A stretch of DNA of 9,336 nucleotides from Nitrospirota bacterium (GCA_021795275.1 JAJYPO010000084.1:1-9336), one strand, 5' to 3'. Shown: positions 1-6,572, counted from the first letter of the stretch. Notes: generated from the sequence alone by a model not told the origin. Made by a program: numbers and translations.

Positions 1-1
1 C

Positions 2-289
2 CGCAAGCAGAAGCTCCGTGTGGCGAGAGCCCACGAACGGGTCTCGGACATGCGTCTGGATTTTCTCCACAAGGCCTCGACAACGATCGGCGAAACCCAA
101 GCCGTCGTCTATGTCGAGGACCTGACAATCCGGAACATGACCGGAAGCGCCCGGGGAACGGCAGAAAACCCCGGCCGGAACGTCCGGCAGAAGGCCGGAC
201 TGAACCGCTCCATCCTGTCCCGGGGATGGGGAATGTTCCTCTCCCTCCTGGAGTACAAGCTTTCGAGGCGGGGAGGACGTCAATATTAG
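2..289 (+). pseudogene. TnpB (IS605 OrfB-type) 3' remnant, partial at left edge
   Basis: The frame is open from the left edge and ends at a TAG at 287-289. The translation carries the run typical of the middle of TnpB: HERVSDMRLDFLHKASTTI, then AVVYVEDLTIRNM, which holds the RuvC-II glutamate, then SRGWGMFLSLLEYKLSRRGG. In intact TnpB proteins this is followed by a CxxC...CxxC zinc finger and the RuvC-III aspartate; both are absent in this frame because of the stop. In the +1 frame, at about 334-411, a string SRSGQSCFPRHLKCSAMAF faintly resembles a degraded zinc finger, so decay may extend to about position 410. TnpB is an RNA-guided nuclease encoded by IS200/IS605 elements. This copy lacks part of its active site and should be inactive. 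No element end could be recognised on the right side. Confidence 0.8.
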
Positions 290-353
290 CTCTCCGTCAT
301 CGACCACACCGCATGGAAACCGATAGGCCCAACATGTCCAGATCCGGCCAATC

Positions 354-605
354 ATGCTTTCCCCGCCATTTGAAATGCTCTGCGATGGCATTCATTCCGG
401 ATATCGGAACTCTTCAAAAGTTGTTTCCATCGAGGGAGAAGCGGTAAAATTTACAGTTGAGACAGAAAAAGGGTCGATACCCGTCTTTTCGAAGAGTGGC
501 GACATCAATGCCGTCATCGGGGCAGGACGGGCCGCACATGGAATTCTTTTCACGCTCGACACCGCCGACCTGAATCTTGAGAATGATCTTTCGATTTCGA
601 AATAA
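354..605 (+). CDS. Small protein of unknown function, possibly 5'-truncated
   Basis: I do not recognise this protein. The frame gives up to 83 residues from ATG 354 (76 from ATG 375) and ends at TAA 603-605. The part from about residue 23 onward looks protein-like: alternating hydrophobic strands (VVSIEGEAVKFTVETEKGSI) followed by AVIGAGRAAHGILFTLDT, which suggests a small beta-rich fold. Neither ATG has a Shine-Dalgarno sequence, and the frame is open upstream only to a stop at 324-326. It lies directly after the TnpB remnant, so the original 5' end may have been lost when that element inserted or decayed. It ends 62 bp before the rhodanese gene, with a strong hairpin between them. It could also be a chance open frame; the minus-strand frame across the same bases looks less protein-like. 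Confidence 0.4.
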   Translation: MLSPPFEMLCDGIHSGYRNSSKVVSIEGEAVKFTVETEKGSIPVFSKSGDINAVIGAGRAAHGILFTLDTADLNLENDLSISK

Positions 606-612
606 AGAGGCG

Positions 613-650
613 AGATGGCGGGGGAGAAATCTTTTCCCCTGCCCATCTCT
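613..650 (+). promoter_or_regulatory. Strong hairpin directly before the rhodanese ribosome binding site
   Basis: The arm 613-629 pairs with 633-650 almost without a break: GAGATGG with CCATCTC, then CGGGGGA with TCCCCTG past one bulged C at 643, then A/T pairs closing on a three-base loop. The stem ends two bases before the AGGAGG at 653-658. There is no proper U-tract after it, so it is a poor intrinsic terminator. It could protect the 5' end of the rhodanese mRNA, act as a processing site between 354-605 and the rhodanese gene, or modulate access to the ribosome binding site. The pairing is seen directly; the role is inferred. Confidence 0.55.
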
Positions 651-667
651 CAGGAGGTTTTAGAGAA

Positions 668-1012
668 ATGTTTGGTTTTTTCTCAGGGAATAAGGATTTG
701 CAGCTTCACCCCTCAGACTTGAAGGAACGGATCGACAATGGGGATGATCTTCTCATCCTGGATGTCAGGGAGAACTGGGAACATTCCCGGGTCAGGATCG
801 AGAACGCCATTCACATCCCCCTCGCCCAGCTTCCCCAGAAGCTTTCACAGATCGACCGGGAAAAAGATGTTGTCGTCTATTGCCACCATGGAGTCCGCAG
901 CCTGCAGGCCTGTCAATTTCTCAAGAAAATGGGATTCGAAAAGGTCAAGAACCTTCATGGAGGGATTGATGCCTATGCCCTTCATGCCGACCATTCCCTT
1001 CCTCGTTACTGA
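668..1012 (+). CDS. Single-domain rhodanese-like sulfurtransferase
   Basis: A 114-residue protein made of one rhodanese domain. Visible hallmarks are LLILDVRENWEHSRVRIENA (about residues 28-47), the active-site loop VVYCHHGVRS with the persulfide-forming Cys72, and the C-terminal GFEKVKNLHGGIDAYALHAD typical of rhodaneses related to the C-terminal domain of MoeB-type proteins. Such proteins move sulfane sulfur through a cysteine persulfide in the cytoplasm; no signal peptide is present. The natural acceptor cannot be told from the sequence. The start at 668 is supported by AGGAGG at 653-658 with 9 bases of spacing. The gene stands alone, with a hairpin before it and a strong terminator about 60 bp after it. 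Confidence 0.93.
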   Translation: MFGFFSGNKDLQLHPSDLKERIDNGDDLLILDVRENWEHSRVRIENAIHIPLAQLPQKLSQIDREKDVVVYCHHGVRSLQACQFLKKMGFEKVKNLHGGIDAYALHADHSLPRY

Positions 1013-1071
1013 TACCTCCGACGGCAGCCTGTTGTTCTTGCTTTGTCCAAGGTGACGGCCCTACCACAGAT

Positions 1072-1107
1072 AAAAAAAGGGGACCTTTCATAAGGTCCCC
1101 TTTTTAT
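1072..1107. terminator. Bidirectional intrinsic terminator
   Basis: GGGGACCTT (1079-1087) pairs perfectly with AAGGTCCCC (1092-1100) around a four-base loop. An A-tract at 1072-1078 lies before it and TTTTTATT after it. Read on the plus strand it ends the rhodanese transcript; read on the minus strand the A-tract becomes the U-tract and it ends the transcript of the methyltransferase pair, whose last stop is at 1147. The convergent placement fits a shared terminator. Confidence 0.92.
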
Positions 1108-1146
1108 TAAAAAAACGAAGGGCAGGGTCTCAGAAGAATAAGGGCA

Positions 1147-1446
1147 TCAGTGGGAAGGGGGAGTGGAACCTGATGTTCTGGCATCTCCTGGAACATTCAG
1201 AAATTTGGGTGGCGAGGACAACCCCGCCATCGTTGGGAGGCGTGTCAACACGTATTCGTGGGGCACATGGGACAGATTTTCCTCACGAACCCGCATGCGG
1301 GCGTTTTCCGGAGGGATGATCACATCATATTCGTTGGCCTTCCAATATCCCCTCGTGCGGCTTTCCACAAGGCCAATCTGGTTCGTGATTGTGACCAGAA
1401 CGGTTTCTCCGATTTCATAGGCGAAGGCGATAGGGCGGTGTTCCAT
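1147..1446 (-). CDS. Small beta-rich protein of unknown function
   Basis: A 99-residue protein I cannot assign to a family. Residues about 5-60 (FAYEIGETVLVTITNQIGLVE..., then GYWKANEYDVIIPPENARMRVREENL) have the short-strand pattern of an SH3-like or KOW-like small barrel: a glycine-turn followed by a Val-rich strand, then a basic aromatic turn. The last 30 residues are rich in Pro, Ser and Gly and look disordered. The start ATG at 1446 is preceded by GAAAGGGGA about 6 bases upstream. It follows the methyltransferase stop by 29 bp on the same strand and is probably co-transcribed with it, ending at the terminator near 1072-1107. A nucleic-acid or protein binding role is only a guess from the barrel-like pattern. 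Confidence 0.7.
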   Translation of the reverse strand: MEHRPIAFAYEIGETVLVTITNQIGLVESRTRGYWKANEYDVIIPPENARMRVREENLSHVPHEYVLTRLPTMAGLSSPPKFLNVPGDARTSGSTPPSH

Positions 1447-1475
1447 CTGTATCCCCTTTCAAAGGCTGATTCTGG

Positions 1476-2138
1476 TTAAGGCTCTTCACGGTTCTTTCGA
1501 TAGACCGCCAGCCGGTAATGATCGAGTGCCCCGGGACGCTCCTCCCCTGTGGACAACAGAGAGAATCCCCTTCCCAGAAGAGAAGGAAGATCCCTTTCCT
1601 TGAAGAAGACGTCATGATGTCCACGGTGGGTGACGAAATTCCGACGTCTGGCTTCTTCCGGAAAGTGACGAAAAAGGTCTGAAAAAACCCCTAAACCGGC
1701 CAATCCTCCAGGCTTCAGCAACCGTGCAATCCACAAAGGATACTTTTTTCTTTCGGGACGTCGCAGATGATGGTAGACCCCGAAGTCGAAGACGACATCA
1801 AAGCTTGCCGGATGAAAAGGCAAACGAAAAAGATCGCCTTGAACAAAACAGGCTCGACCTCCCCCTCCGATGGAAAGATTACGGCTCGCCACCCGAAGCG
1901 GATCTCGCAAGAAATCCATGGCAACCACAGTCCATCCTTGTTCCTGAAAAGGGGCGAGATTCCGTCCCTCTCCAGACCCGATTTCCAGTACCATCCCGGT
2001 GTCAGATCCTTTGTAAGCGTCGAGGATCTGGTCGACCAGCTTCGTTGGACCTTCTCTTGGCCAACCGATTTTTCCGGATTTATAGGCCTCTGAGAAAAAC
2101 CGATTTTGGCGATCATACACCTTCCTGTCGGTTTCCAT
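1476..2138 (-). CDS. Class I SAM-dependent methyltransferase
   Basis: A 220-residue Rossmann-fold methyltransferase. Motif I is VLEIGSGEGRN (about residues 50-60), the acidic residue at the end of strand 2 is Asp75 in VVAMDFLRDP, and an acidic GD (101-102) precedes LPFHPASFDVVFDFGVYHHL, which covers strand 4. LLKPGG at about 140-145 is the usual post-strand-5 turn. These identify SAM binding; the acceptor substrate is not revealed, since the family covers small molecules, lipids and proteins. A TTG codon at 2141 extends the frame by one codon, but ATG 2138 with GAGGA about 10 bases upstream is the better start. It is cytoplasmic, with no signal peptide, and is probably the first gene of a two-gene unit with the small protein downstream. 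Confidence 0.88.
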   Translation of the reverse strand: METDRKVYDRQNRFFSEAYKSGKIGWPREGPTKLVDQILDAYKGSDTGMVLEIGSGEGRNLAPFQEQGWTVVAMDFLRDPLRVASRNLSIGGGGRACFVQGDLFRLPFHPASFDVVFDFGVYHHLRRPERKKYPLWIARLLKPGGLAGLGVFSDLFRHFPEEARRRNFVTHRGHHDVFFKERDLPSLLGRGFSLLSTGEERPGALDHYRLAVYRKNREEP

Positions 2139-2232
2139 CAATGGGGTTCCTCGTGCTAAATTAGAGCAGCCATCCAGTCAAGAAAACAGAGGTCTGAGGA
2201 TTCATTTATTTTCAGGGGGTTGGCCGGACACG
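2139..2232. other. Divergent intergenic region
   Basis: Ninety-four bases separate the methyltransferase gene (minus strand) from the GGDEF-fold gene (plus strand), so both promoters should lie here. The stretch 2195-2215 is AT-rich and a minus-strand TTGACT occurs near 2179-2184, but I could not find a pair of hexamers with correct spacing on either strand. CAGGGGG at 2213-2219 lies rather far from the plus-strand ATG at 2233 and may be a weak ribosome binding site. Confidence 0.5.
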
Positions 2233-3543
2233 ATGAATCTACTGATCAGGCCCTCGCTTTTCAAAAATGATCGGGCGCTCCTGGAAATCGACACACTTCT
2301 TTCCGGGTCGGATCTATTGTTTTCCCTTTTTCTTTCCAGAACGCAGATCATTATTGCCAATTCCCTTTTCCTGAACCGATGGAACCTCGTAAGAACCGGA
2401 TTCCCCAGATTTTCACTCGCGGACTATGCAAACCAGATTGCCCAGTCCCTTTCCGGAGAAACGAAGGGACACTTTTGGGATTGGATTTCCGCCACCTCTC
2501 CCAACCCTTCGTTCATCAGCCTCCCCGATCCAGGATCAGGAAAAACACGGTTCATCCTCAAAGTTCCTACGGAAAAGGAGAGTTCCGGGGATCCGTTCTT
2601 TCTCGAGAGAATTTCGCATACGATGGATGAAAGCGACAGGGAAGCCATGCTCCTCCTGGGGCGGCGCCTCCGGACTCCTTCAAGAACGATCCTCCGATGT
2701 GTCAGCGACGAGCTCCTGATCGACCATTTTTTCCTGGATGAACTGGCGGTCGACTCAAACGCGGAAATGGCCCAGATCTATCTTGCAAAGACCTCCTCAT
2801 GGTCACCCTCCGCCGAATTCTGGCGAATAAGGAACAATCCGGACGAACGAAAGAAACGGATTGCCGAATCCCTTTCCGCAGAAGAGTCCAGCGCCATTCT
2901 CCCCTTCAGGCGCATTCTTTTCGCCAAGAATCCGGGGGAAGGATACTGGGCTGATTTTCCCCTTCTTTACAATCGCGCATTTTTTGGAAAGGTCCGGCTC
3001 TTTCGACCCGAATCAAAAAAAAGGGAACTTCCCGGACTCAGTTCCTTTCAACCAAGGGCGCAGGCTCTCTCGAAAAAGTTGTTCGATATACGCAAGAACC
3101 TGGGAGATCTGATCCCCGCCGCGAGAGAACCCGAATCAGGATTCCTTGACCGTCGGGATGCGCTGCTTCTTCTGGAAGCCCTGATCGAGGAACACCGCAT
3201 AACTGGAACAGGCTTTGGATTGATCGGAATCAGAACCGATATTCCAAATCACAAGTCGCTCATGATCAAGGCCAGGAGCATTCTGAGATTTTACGACGAA
3301 ATCGCTCATATAACCCACCGGGAATATCTGCTGATACTTCCGGCAATGGATCCGCAACACGCAGACACCATCATAGAGCGGATCCGGGACATCCTGCTGG
3401 GGCTGCACAGGGAGCAGTCGCCTCTGATCACCTTCGGATGGCTTTCCTACCCGGAGACACCAAAGGGTCCTATGAATTTGATCAGAAGCGTCTTCAGAGA
3501 CCGGGAGTCCCAACCATTGCAAAAAAAACAGACCGAAGAGTAA
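2233..3543 (+). CDS. Protein with GAF-like region and degenerate GGDEF domain
   Basis: A 436-residue protein without obvious signal peptide. The C-terminal part, about residues 303-422, follows the order of a GGDEF (diguanylate cyclase) domain: FLDRRDALLLLEALIEEHR in place of the opening TGLxNRR helix, FGLIGIRTDI where the first metal-binding strand lies, FYDEIAHITHREYLLILP where the GGDEF hairpin lies, then a helix (HADTIIERIRDILLGL) and LITFGWLSYPE for the closing strand. The signature GGDEF is THREY at 361-365, so cyclase activity is not expected; no RxxD inhibitory site stands out. Residues about 220-290 (a DFPLL...GKVRLFRPE hairpin followed by a helix) resemble the end of a GAF domain. 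The N-terminal 200 residues are not recognised. A downstream membrane microprotein starts 16 bp after the stop. The GGDEF-fold reading rests on pattern alone. Confidence 0.75.
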   Translation: MNLLIRPSLFKNDRALLEIDTLLSGSDLLFSLFLSRTQIIIANSLFLNRWNLVRTGFPRFSLADYANQIAQSLSGETKGHFWDWISATSPNPSFISLPDPGSGKTRFILKVPTEKESSGDPFFLERISHTMDESDREAMLLLGRRLRTPSRTILRCVSDELLIDHFFLDELAVDSNAEMAQIYLAKTSSWSPSAEFWRIRNNPDERKKRIAESLSAEESSAILPFRRILFAKNPGEGYWADFPLLYNRAFFGKVRLFRPESKKRELPGLSSFQPRAQALSKKLFDIRKNLGDLIPAAREPESGFLDRRDALLLLEALIEEHRITGTGFGLIGIRTDIPNHKSLMIKARSILRFYDEIAHITHREYLLILPAMDPQHADTIIERIRDILLGLHREQSPLITFGWLSYPETPKGPMNLIRSVFRDRESQPLQKKQTEE

Positions 3544-3559
3544 CCGACAAGGAGATCAA

Positions 3560-3721
3560 ATGGCAAATCCCTTCGATCCGGAAGATGAAGACCGGAAAGA
3601 TGCGCATGACGATATCAAAATTCCGCTACTATGGATCCTTCTTCCTGTGGCCCTCGTCTTTATCGGAATCATCGGAATGACCCTTTACCATCTCAGAAAC
3701 CTGGATTTTTTAAAGCAATAA
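3560..3721 (+). CDS. 53-residue single-pass membrane protein
   Basis: A short frame starting MANPFDPEDEDRKD and ending at TAA 3719-3721. The first 20 residues are strongly acidic and hydrophilic. Residues about 21-43 form one clear transmembrane helix (IPLLWILLPVALVFIGIIGM), and the tail of about 10 residues contains HLRN and ends LKQ. GGAG at 3551-3554 stands 5 bases before the ATG. It begins 16 bp after the stop of the GGDEF-fold gene and is surely on the same transcript. The acidic N-terminus with a short, weakly basic C-terminus gives no clear topology. I recognise no family; it could anchor or recruit a partner such as the upstream protein, which is inference from position only. Confidence 0.72.
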   Translation: MANPFDPEDEDRKDAHDDIKIPLLWILLPVALVFIGIIGMTLYHLRNLDFLKQ

Positions 3722-3727
3722 CTGGCA

Positions 3728-3743
3728 CGCCCCCCATGGGGTG
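3728..3743. terminator. Weak hairpin between convergent genes
   Basis: CGCCCC (3728-3733) can pair with GGGGTG (3738-3743), including one G-T pair, around a four-base loop. It lies in the 23 bp between the convergent stops of the membrane microprotein and the DapF-like gene. There is no U-tract on either side, so it may contribute little to termination. Confidence 0.22.
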
Positions 3744-3744
3744 G

Positions 3745-4614
3745 TCACTTCTTCTTTGTCAGCCTGTCCAGAAAATCCCTTGAGAAAAATCCTGTCATCA
3801 CCTCTTCGACCGGCCCTTCCATGCGAAGCTCCTTATCTTCCCCCACTTCGATGCGCAGGACTCCCCCCGGCATGCGGACCGTCACCGGACTCTTGACCTT
3901 TCCCAAGGAGACAGCACAAGAGGCGGCCGCACAGGAACTGCTCCCCGATGCCTGGGTGTATCCCGCTCCCCGCTCCCAGATCCTGATTTCGATCTCGTTT
4001 GGACCGACAACCCGCACCATCTGCGTATTGATCCGCTTGGGAAAAAGAGGATGATGCTCGATCAATGTCCCGTATTCCCGAATGAAGGGTTCATCGATCG
4101 AATCTACAAAAAAAACAAAATGCGGATTCCCGACCGACAGGGCTGATCCCCTTACCGAGACATCTTCCTTAATCTGCAAGATCTCTTCGATCATGGGAGC
4201 ACTCCGGTCCTTGATCCCCACTGCAGCGGGATCGAAGGTGTAGGCGCCCATCTCCACCAGAACGGCGACAACCCGGTTCGAATCGTCGGTCCGAACCGTT
4301 GACCGGACACGCCCCCCGGCCGTGTCGATCAAAAACTCCTTCTCTTTTGCATAGCCGTATTCGAAAAGGAATTTCGAAAAGATACGCAGTCCGTTCCCAC
4401 TTTTTTCGGCCTCCGAACCGTCGGGATTGAAAATTCGAAGACCGAAAGGAGGCGTGTCTTTTTCGAGCAAAAGAATTCCGTCCGACCCCACCCCGTAGTT
4501 CCTGTCGCAAAGAAGACGGATATTGTCCATAGTCAAAGGAGGGGTCCCCTCCCCTTTCACCATGACAATGTAATCGTTCCCCAGACCGTGGCTCTTAACG
4601 AAATCAAATTTCAT
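3745..4614 (-). CDS. DapF-family protein lacking both catalytic cysteines
   Basis: A 289-residue protein with the full two-domain layout and length of diaminopimelate epimerase, an enzyme that interconverts LL- and meso-diaminopimelate using two cysteines as acid and base. Numbered from ATG 4614, conserved landmarks are HGLGNDYIV (9-17), GVGSDGILLLE (41-51), NPDGSEAE (63-70), VGNPHFVFFVDS (161-172) and ERGAGYTQASGS (214-225). The first catalytic Cys, normally in ExCGNGxR, is Ser72 (AGT codon). The second, normally in ACGTG, is Ser223 (TCG codon), and the Glu of GAGET is Tyr219. Three coordinated changes make an ordinary DapF reaction unlikely; it may be a divergent isomerase or a binding protein. 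An in-frame GTG at 4620 was passed over because GAGGA sits 7 bases before ATG 4614. It follows the lipoprotein gene by 15 bp and closes the five-gene cluster. The fold assignment is secure; the function is open. Confidence 0.9.
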   Translation of the reverse strand: MKFDFVKSHGLGNDYIVMVKGEGTPPLTMDNIRLLCDRNYGVGSDGILLLEKDTPPFGLRIFNPDGSEAEKSGNGLRIFSKFLFEYGYAKEKEFLIDTAGGRVRSTVRTDDSNRVVAVLVEMGAYTFDPAAVGIKDRSAPMIEEILQIKEDVSVRGSALSVGNPHFVFFVDSIDEPFIREYGTLIEHHPLFPKRINTQMVRVVGPNEIEIRIWERGAGYTQASGSSSCAAASCAVSLGKVKSPVTVRMPGGVLRIEVGEDKELRMEGPVEEVMTGFFSRDFLDRLTKKK

Positions 4615-4629
4615 CGACACATCCTCATT

Positions 4630-5493
4630 TCACTTGAAAGTTCTGGTTTCCGTATTATGGAGAGCTCCCGGCGTCTCCGCGAGAATCTGCCAGTCCTTGC
4701 GCGCACGCCGACTTTCTGGATCGACCGCCAGAGCCTTTCCGAGATCCTGGACGGACATCGCATACTGATGGGCCCTGTATTCCCTCTCCGCGCGATCCAC
4801 AAGAGTCCTGACCATTTCTTCTACACGGTCCCGGACCCTGAGAGCAAGCGCATCGGTCTTCAGATAGTCCAAGGCCTTTCGTGCATGGCCGAGGGCCAAT
4901 GAATAACGGCCCGCCATGTATTCGCTTTCCGACAACTTCCCGTAGGCCCAGCCGATCGTGGGATCGAGGGACCCTCCCCCTGGATCCTTTGCCTTTAACG
5001 CCAGGAGCTTCCCCAGAAGTTCCCCCCAATCCTGTCCATCCTGTCCTGAAACGATAACACTGGCTCTTGTCTTTTCGATTTCGGAACGAAGGTTCGGATC
5101 CTCCGGCGTCAATGTCCGTGCCATTTCCAGAGCCGAAAGCGCTCCTTTGAGGCGGCCCGATTTGCGCCTCTCTCGTGCAACGCCCATGTAGTAGGCAGCT
5201 CCGACGAGACGTATGGTCCGTTCGTCCTTTCGAAGCAGACGCTGGTTGTCTTCGGAAAGCGTCCGTGTCTTCTCCCAATCCCGTACCCATACCAGAGCCT
5301 TCCGGAAGTGATTGTCCCGAAGGAGCGTCTTGAGTTCGGAATAGTCTTTTTGGAATCGTGCGTCGGTGGGAGAAGATGCCTCCGATCTGCTCATGAAGGA
5401 ATGGAAGAGAGAAGCGGAGGAACACCCGGACAAGAGTGTCAGGAGACTGACTGCAAGCAACCATGGAACCCCACTCCCGACAGCCTTTCCCAT
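4630..5493 (-). CDS. TPR-like lipoprotein
   Basis: A 287-residue predicted lipoprotein. The N-terminus MGKAVGSGVPWLLAVSLLTLLSGC is a signal peptide with a weak positive start, a hydrophobic core and a lipobox LSGC; Cys24 would be lipidated and the following Ser favours outer-membrane sorting. The mature part is all-helical, with TPR-like helix pairs at about 97-130 (AAYYMGVARERRKSGRLKGALSALEMA), 180-213 (YMAGRYSLALGHARKALDYL) and 229-265 (YRAHQYAMSVQDLGKALAVDP). The start ATG 5493 has AAGGAGG five bases upstream; the frame is open further upstream but that part is read through by the preceding gene. It should sit in the periplasm as a protein-interaction scaffold. The partner is unknown. The gene lies 32 bp after the MDR oxidoreductase gene and 15 bp before the DapF-like gene. 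Confidence 0.85.
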   Translation of the reverse strand: MGKAVGSGVPWLLAVSLLTLLSGCSSASLFHSFMSRSEASSPTDARFQKDYSELKTLLRDNHFRKALVWVRDWEKTRTLSEDNQRLLRKDERTIRLVGAAYYMGVARERRKSGRLKGALSALEMARTLTPEDPNLRSEIEKTRASVIVSGQDGQDWGELLGKLLALKAKDPGGGSLDPTIGWAYGKLSESEYMAGRYSLALGHARKALDYLKTDALALRVRDRVEEMVRTLVDRAEREYRAHQYAMSVQDLGKALAVDPESRRARKDWQILAETPGALHNTETRTFK

Positions 5494-5525
5494 GCGACCT
5501 CCTTCGTTCAGGTTTAAGAACGGTT

Positions 5526-6572
5526 CTATTGCCAGGTGAAGCCGAGCTTTCCGACGAAATCGCGCTCCGACATCCGACGGTAGGCACCCTGAAGCGGGAG
5601 GATCGATGAGAGAGGTCCAACATCGTTGACGATGGGACGGATATTCCCGCGAGCCACCCACTCAAGCATCGCCAAGATGTCGGACCGGTGTGCGAGATAA
5701 ACTCCGTGAAGGGACAGCTGACGCCCGAAAAGATCTCTTGTCGGGAACTGGGTCGGCGAACCGGTCGTTTCTCCGACAATGACCGCTCTTCCCCCTTTGC
5801 GGAGGAGGGGGAGGATTTTCGGGATGGTCGCTCCTCCAACGGTATCAAGAACACCGTCAAAAAGCTTCCCTGAAAGCTTCAGCACCTGTTCCGGCCACCC
5901 CGGGGCATCATGGGATACCAGGGGAATATTCATGGATCGGGTCAGTATCTCCTTTTTCTTTTCCGGGCCGTAGGTACCAAAAATATCTAGCCGGAGGACG
6001 CTGGCCAGCAAACAGGCCAGATGGCCGACCCCTCCGCTCGCCCCCACTACCAGCCAACGTTCTCCGGGGCGAGCGCCCCCTCTTACCACAAGCCCCTGAT
6101 GAGCCGTCGCCCCCGCTAGGGTCACGGCAGAAGCCTGGAGCGGATCGACGGACGGGGGAACCGGCAGAAGCCGGGAGGCCGGCAGACAGACATACTCAGA
6201 AAACACTCCTGGGAGATGGCCTCCGAGAACGCGGTAAGAGGGACAAAGGGATTCCAGTCCGCTCCGGCAAAGCTCGCACACCAGACACCCCTGGCCTGGG
6301 GACAGGGCGACAGAATCGCCCACTCCAAGAGAAAACTCGGGGCCGACTCCCTCACCGATGGCATCGACCACTCCGACCCCCTCGGATCCCATCGCATGAG
6401 GCAGACTCACCGAATAGGCCGGTGAACCGGAAAGCACCCAAAGGTCGATATGGTTGAGTGTGTGCGCCAGCATCCGGACCCTGACCTCGCCCCTTGAGGG
6501 AACGGGGACGGGATGGTCATGCAGGATCAGCGATTCGAAATTTTTCCCCCCCGAAAGAAGGACCGATCTCAT
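5526..6572 (-). CDS. Zinc-type MDR oxidoreductase, catalytic zinc ligands missing
   Basis: A 348-residue medium-chain dehydrogenase/reductase. The N-terminal catalytic domain has LNHIDLWVLSGS (39-50), then LPHAMGSEGVGVV and GEGV, and the four-cysteine structural zinc lobe with Cys96, Cys99, Cys102 and Cys110. The nucleotide-binding domain carries VVGASGGVGHLA (175-186), the glycine-rich NAD(P) fingerprint, followed by FDGVLDTVGG and GRAVIVGETTG. In classical alcohol dehydrogenases the catalytic zinc is held by a Cys where this protein has Asn40 and by a His in GHE where it has GSE. That combination, structural zinc without catalytic zinc, is known from quinone-oxidoreductase-like members of the superfamily. 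It probably reduces an enone, quinone or aldehyde with NAD(P)H. Its ATG overlaps the SDR stop by 4 bp (ATGA), so the two are translationally coupled. Confidence 0.9.
   Translation of the reverse strand: MRSVLLSGGKNFESLILHDHPVPVPSRGEVRVRMLAHTLNHIDLWVLSGSPAYSVSLPHAMGSEGVGVVDAIGEGVGPEFSLGVGDSVALSPGQGCLVCELCRSGLESLCPSYRVLGGHLPGVFSEYVCLPASRLLPVPPSVDPLQASAVTLAGATAHQGLVVRGGARPGERWLVVGASGGVGHLACLLASVLRLDIFGTYGPEKKKEILTRSMNIPLVSHDAPGWPEQVLKLSGKLFDGVLDTVGGATIPKILPLLRKGGRAVIVGETTGSPTQFPTRDLFGRQLSLHGVYLAHRSDILAMLEWVARGNIRPIVNDVGPLSSILPLQGAYRRMSERDFVGKLGFTWQ

Noticed and set aside
392..646. Minus-strand 84-codon frame opposite 354-605
   Set aside because: Its start lies inside the hairpin at 613-650, it has no ribosome binding site, and its composition (Ser, Pro, Phe rich) is typical of an antisense shadow.
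1724..2164. Plus-strand open frames opposite the methyltransferase gene
   Set aside because: The minus strand carries clear SAM-methyltransferase motifs; the opposite frames are low-complexity in character.
4615..4620. GTG start for the DapF-like gene six bases upstream of the ATG
   Set aside because: GAGGA would be only one base from the GTG, while it is 7 bases from the ATG at 4614.
4655..5860. A 401-codon open frame on the minus strand
   Set aside because: It overlaps the TPR lipoprotein and the end of the MDR gene in another frame, is rich in Arg, Gly, Ser and Pro, and shows no domain; it is a shadow of the real genes.
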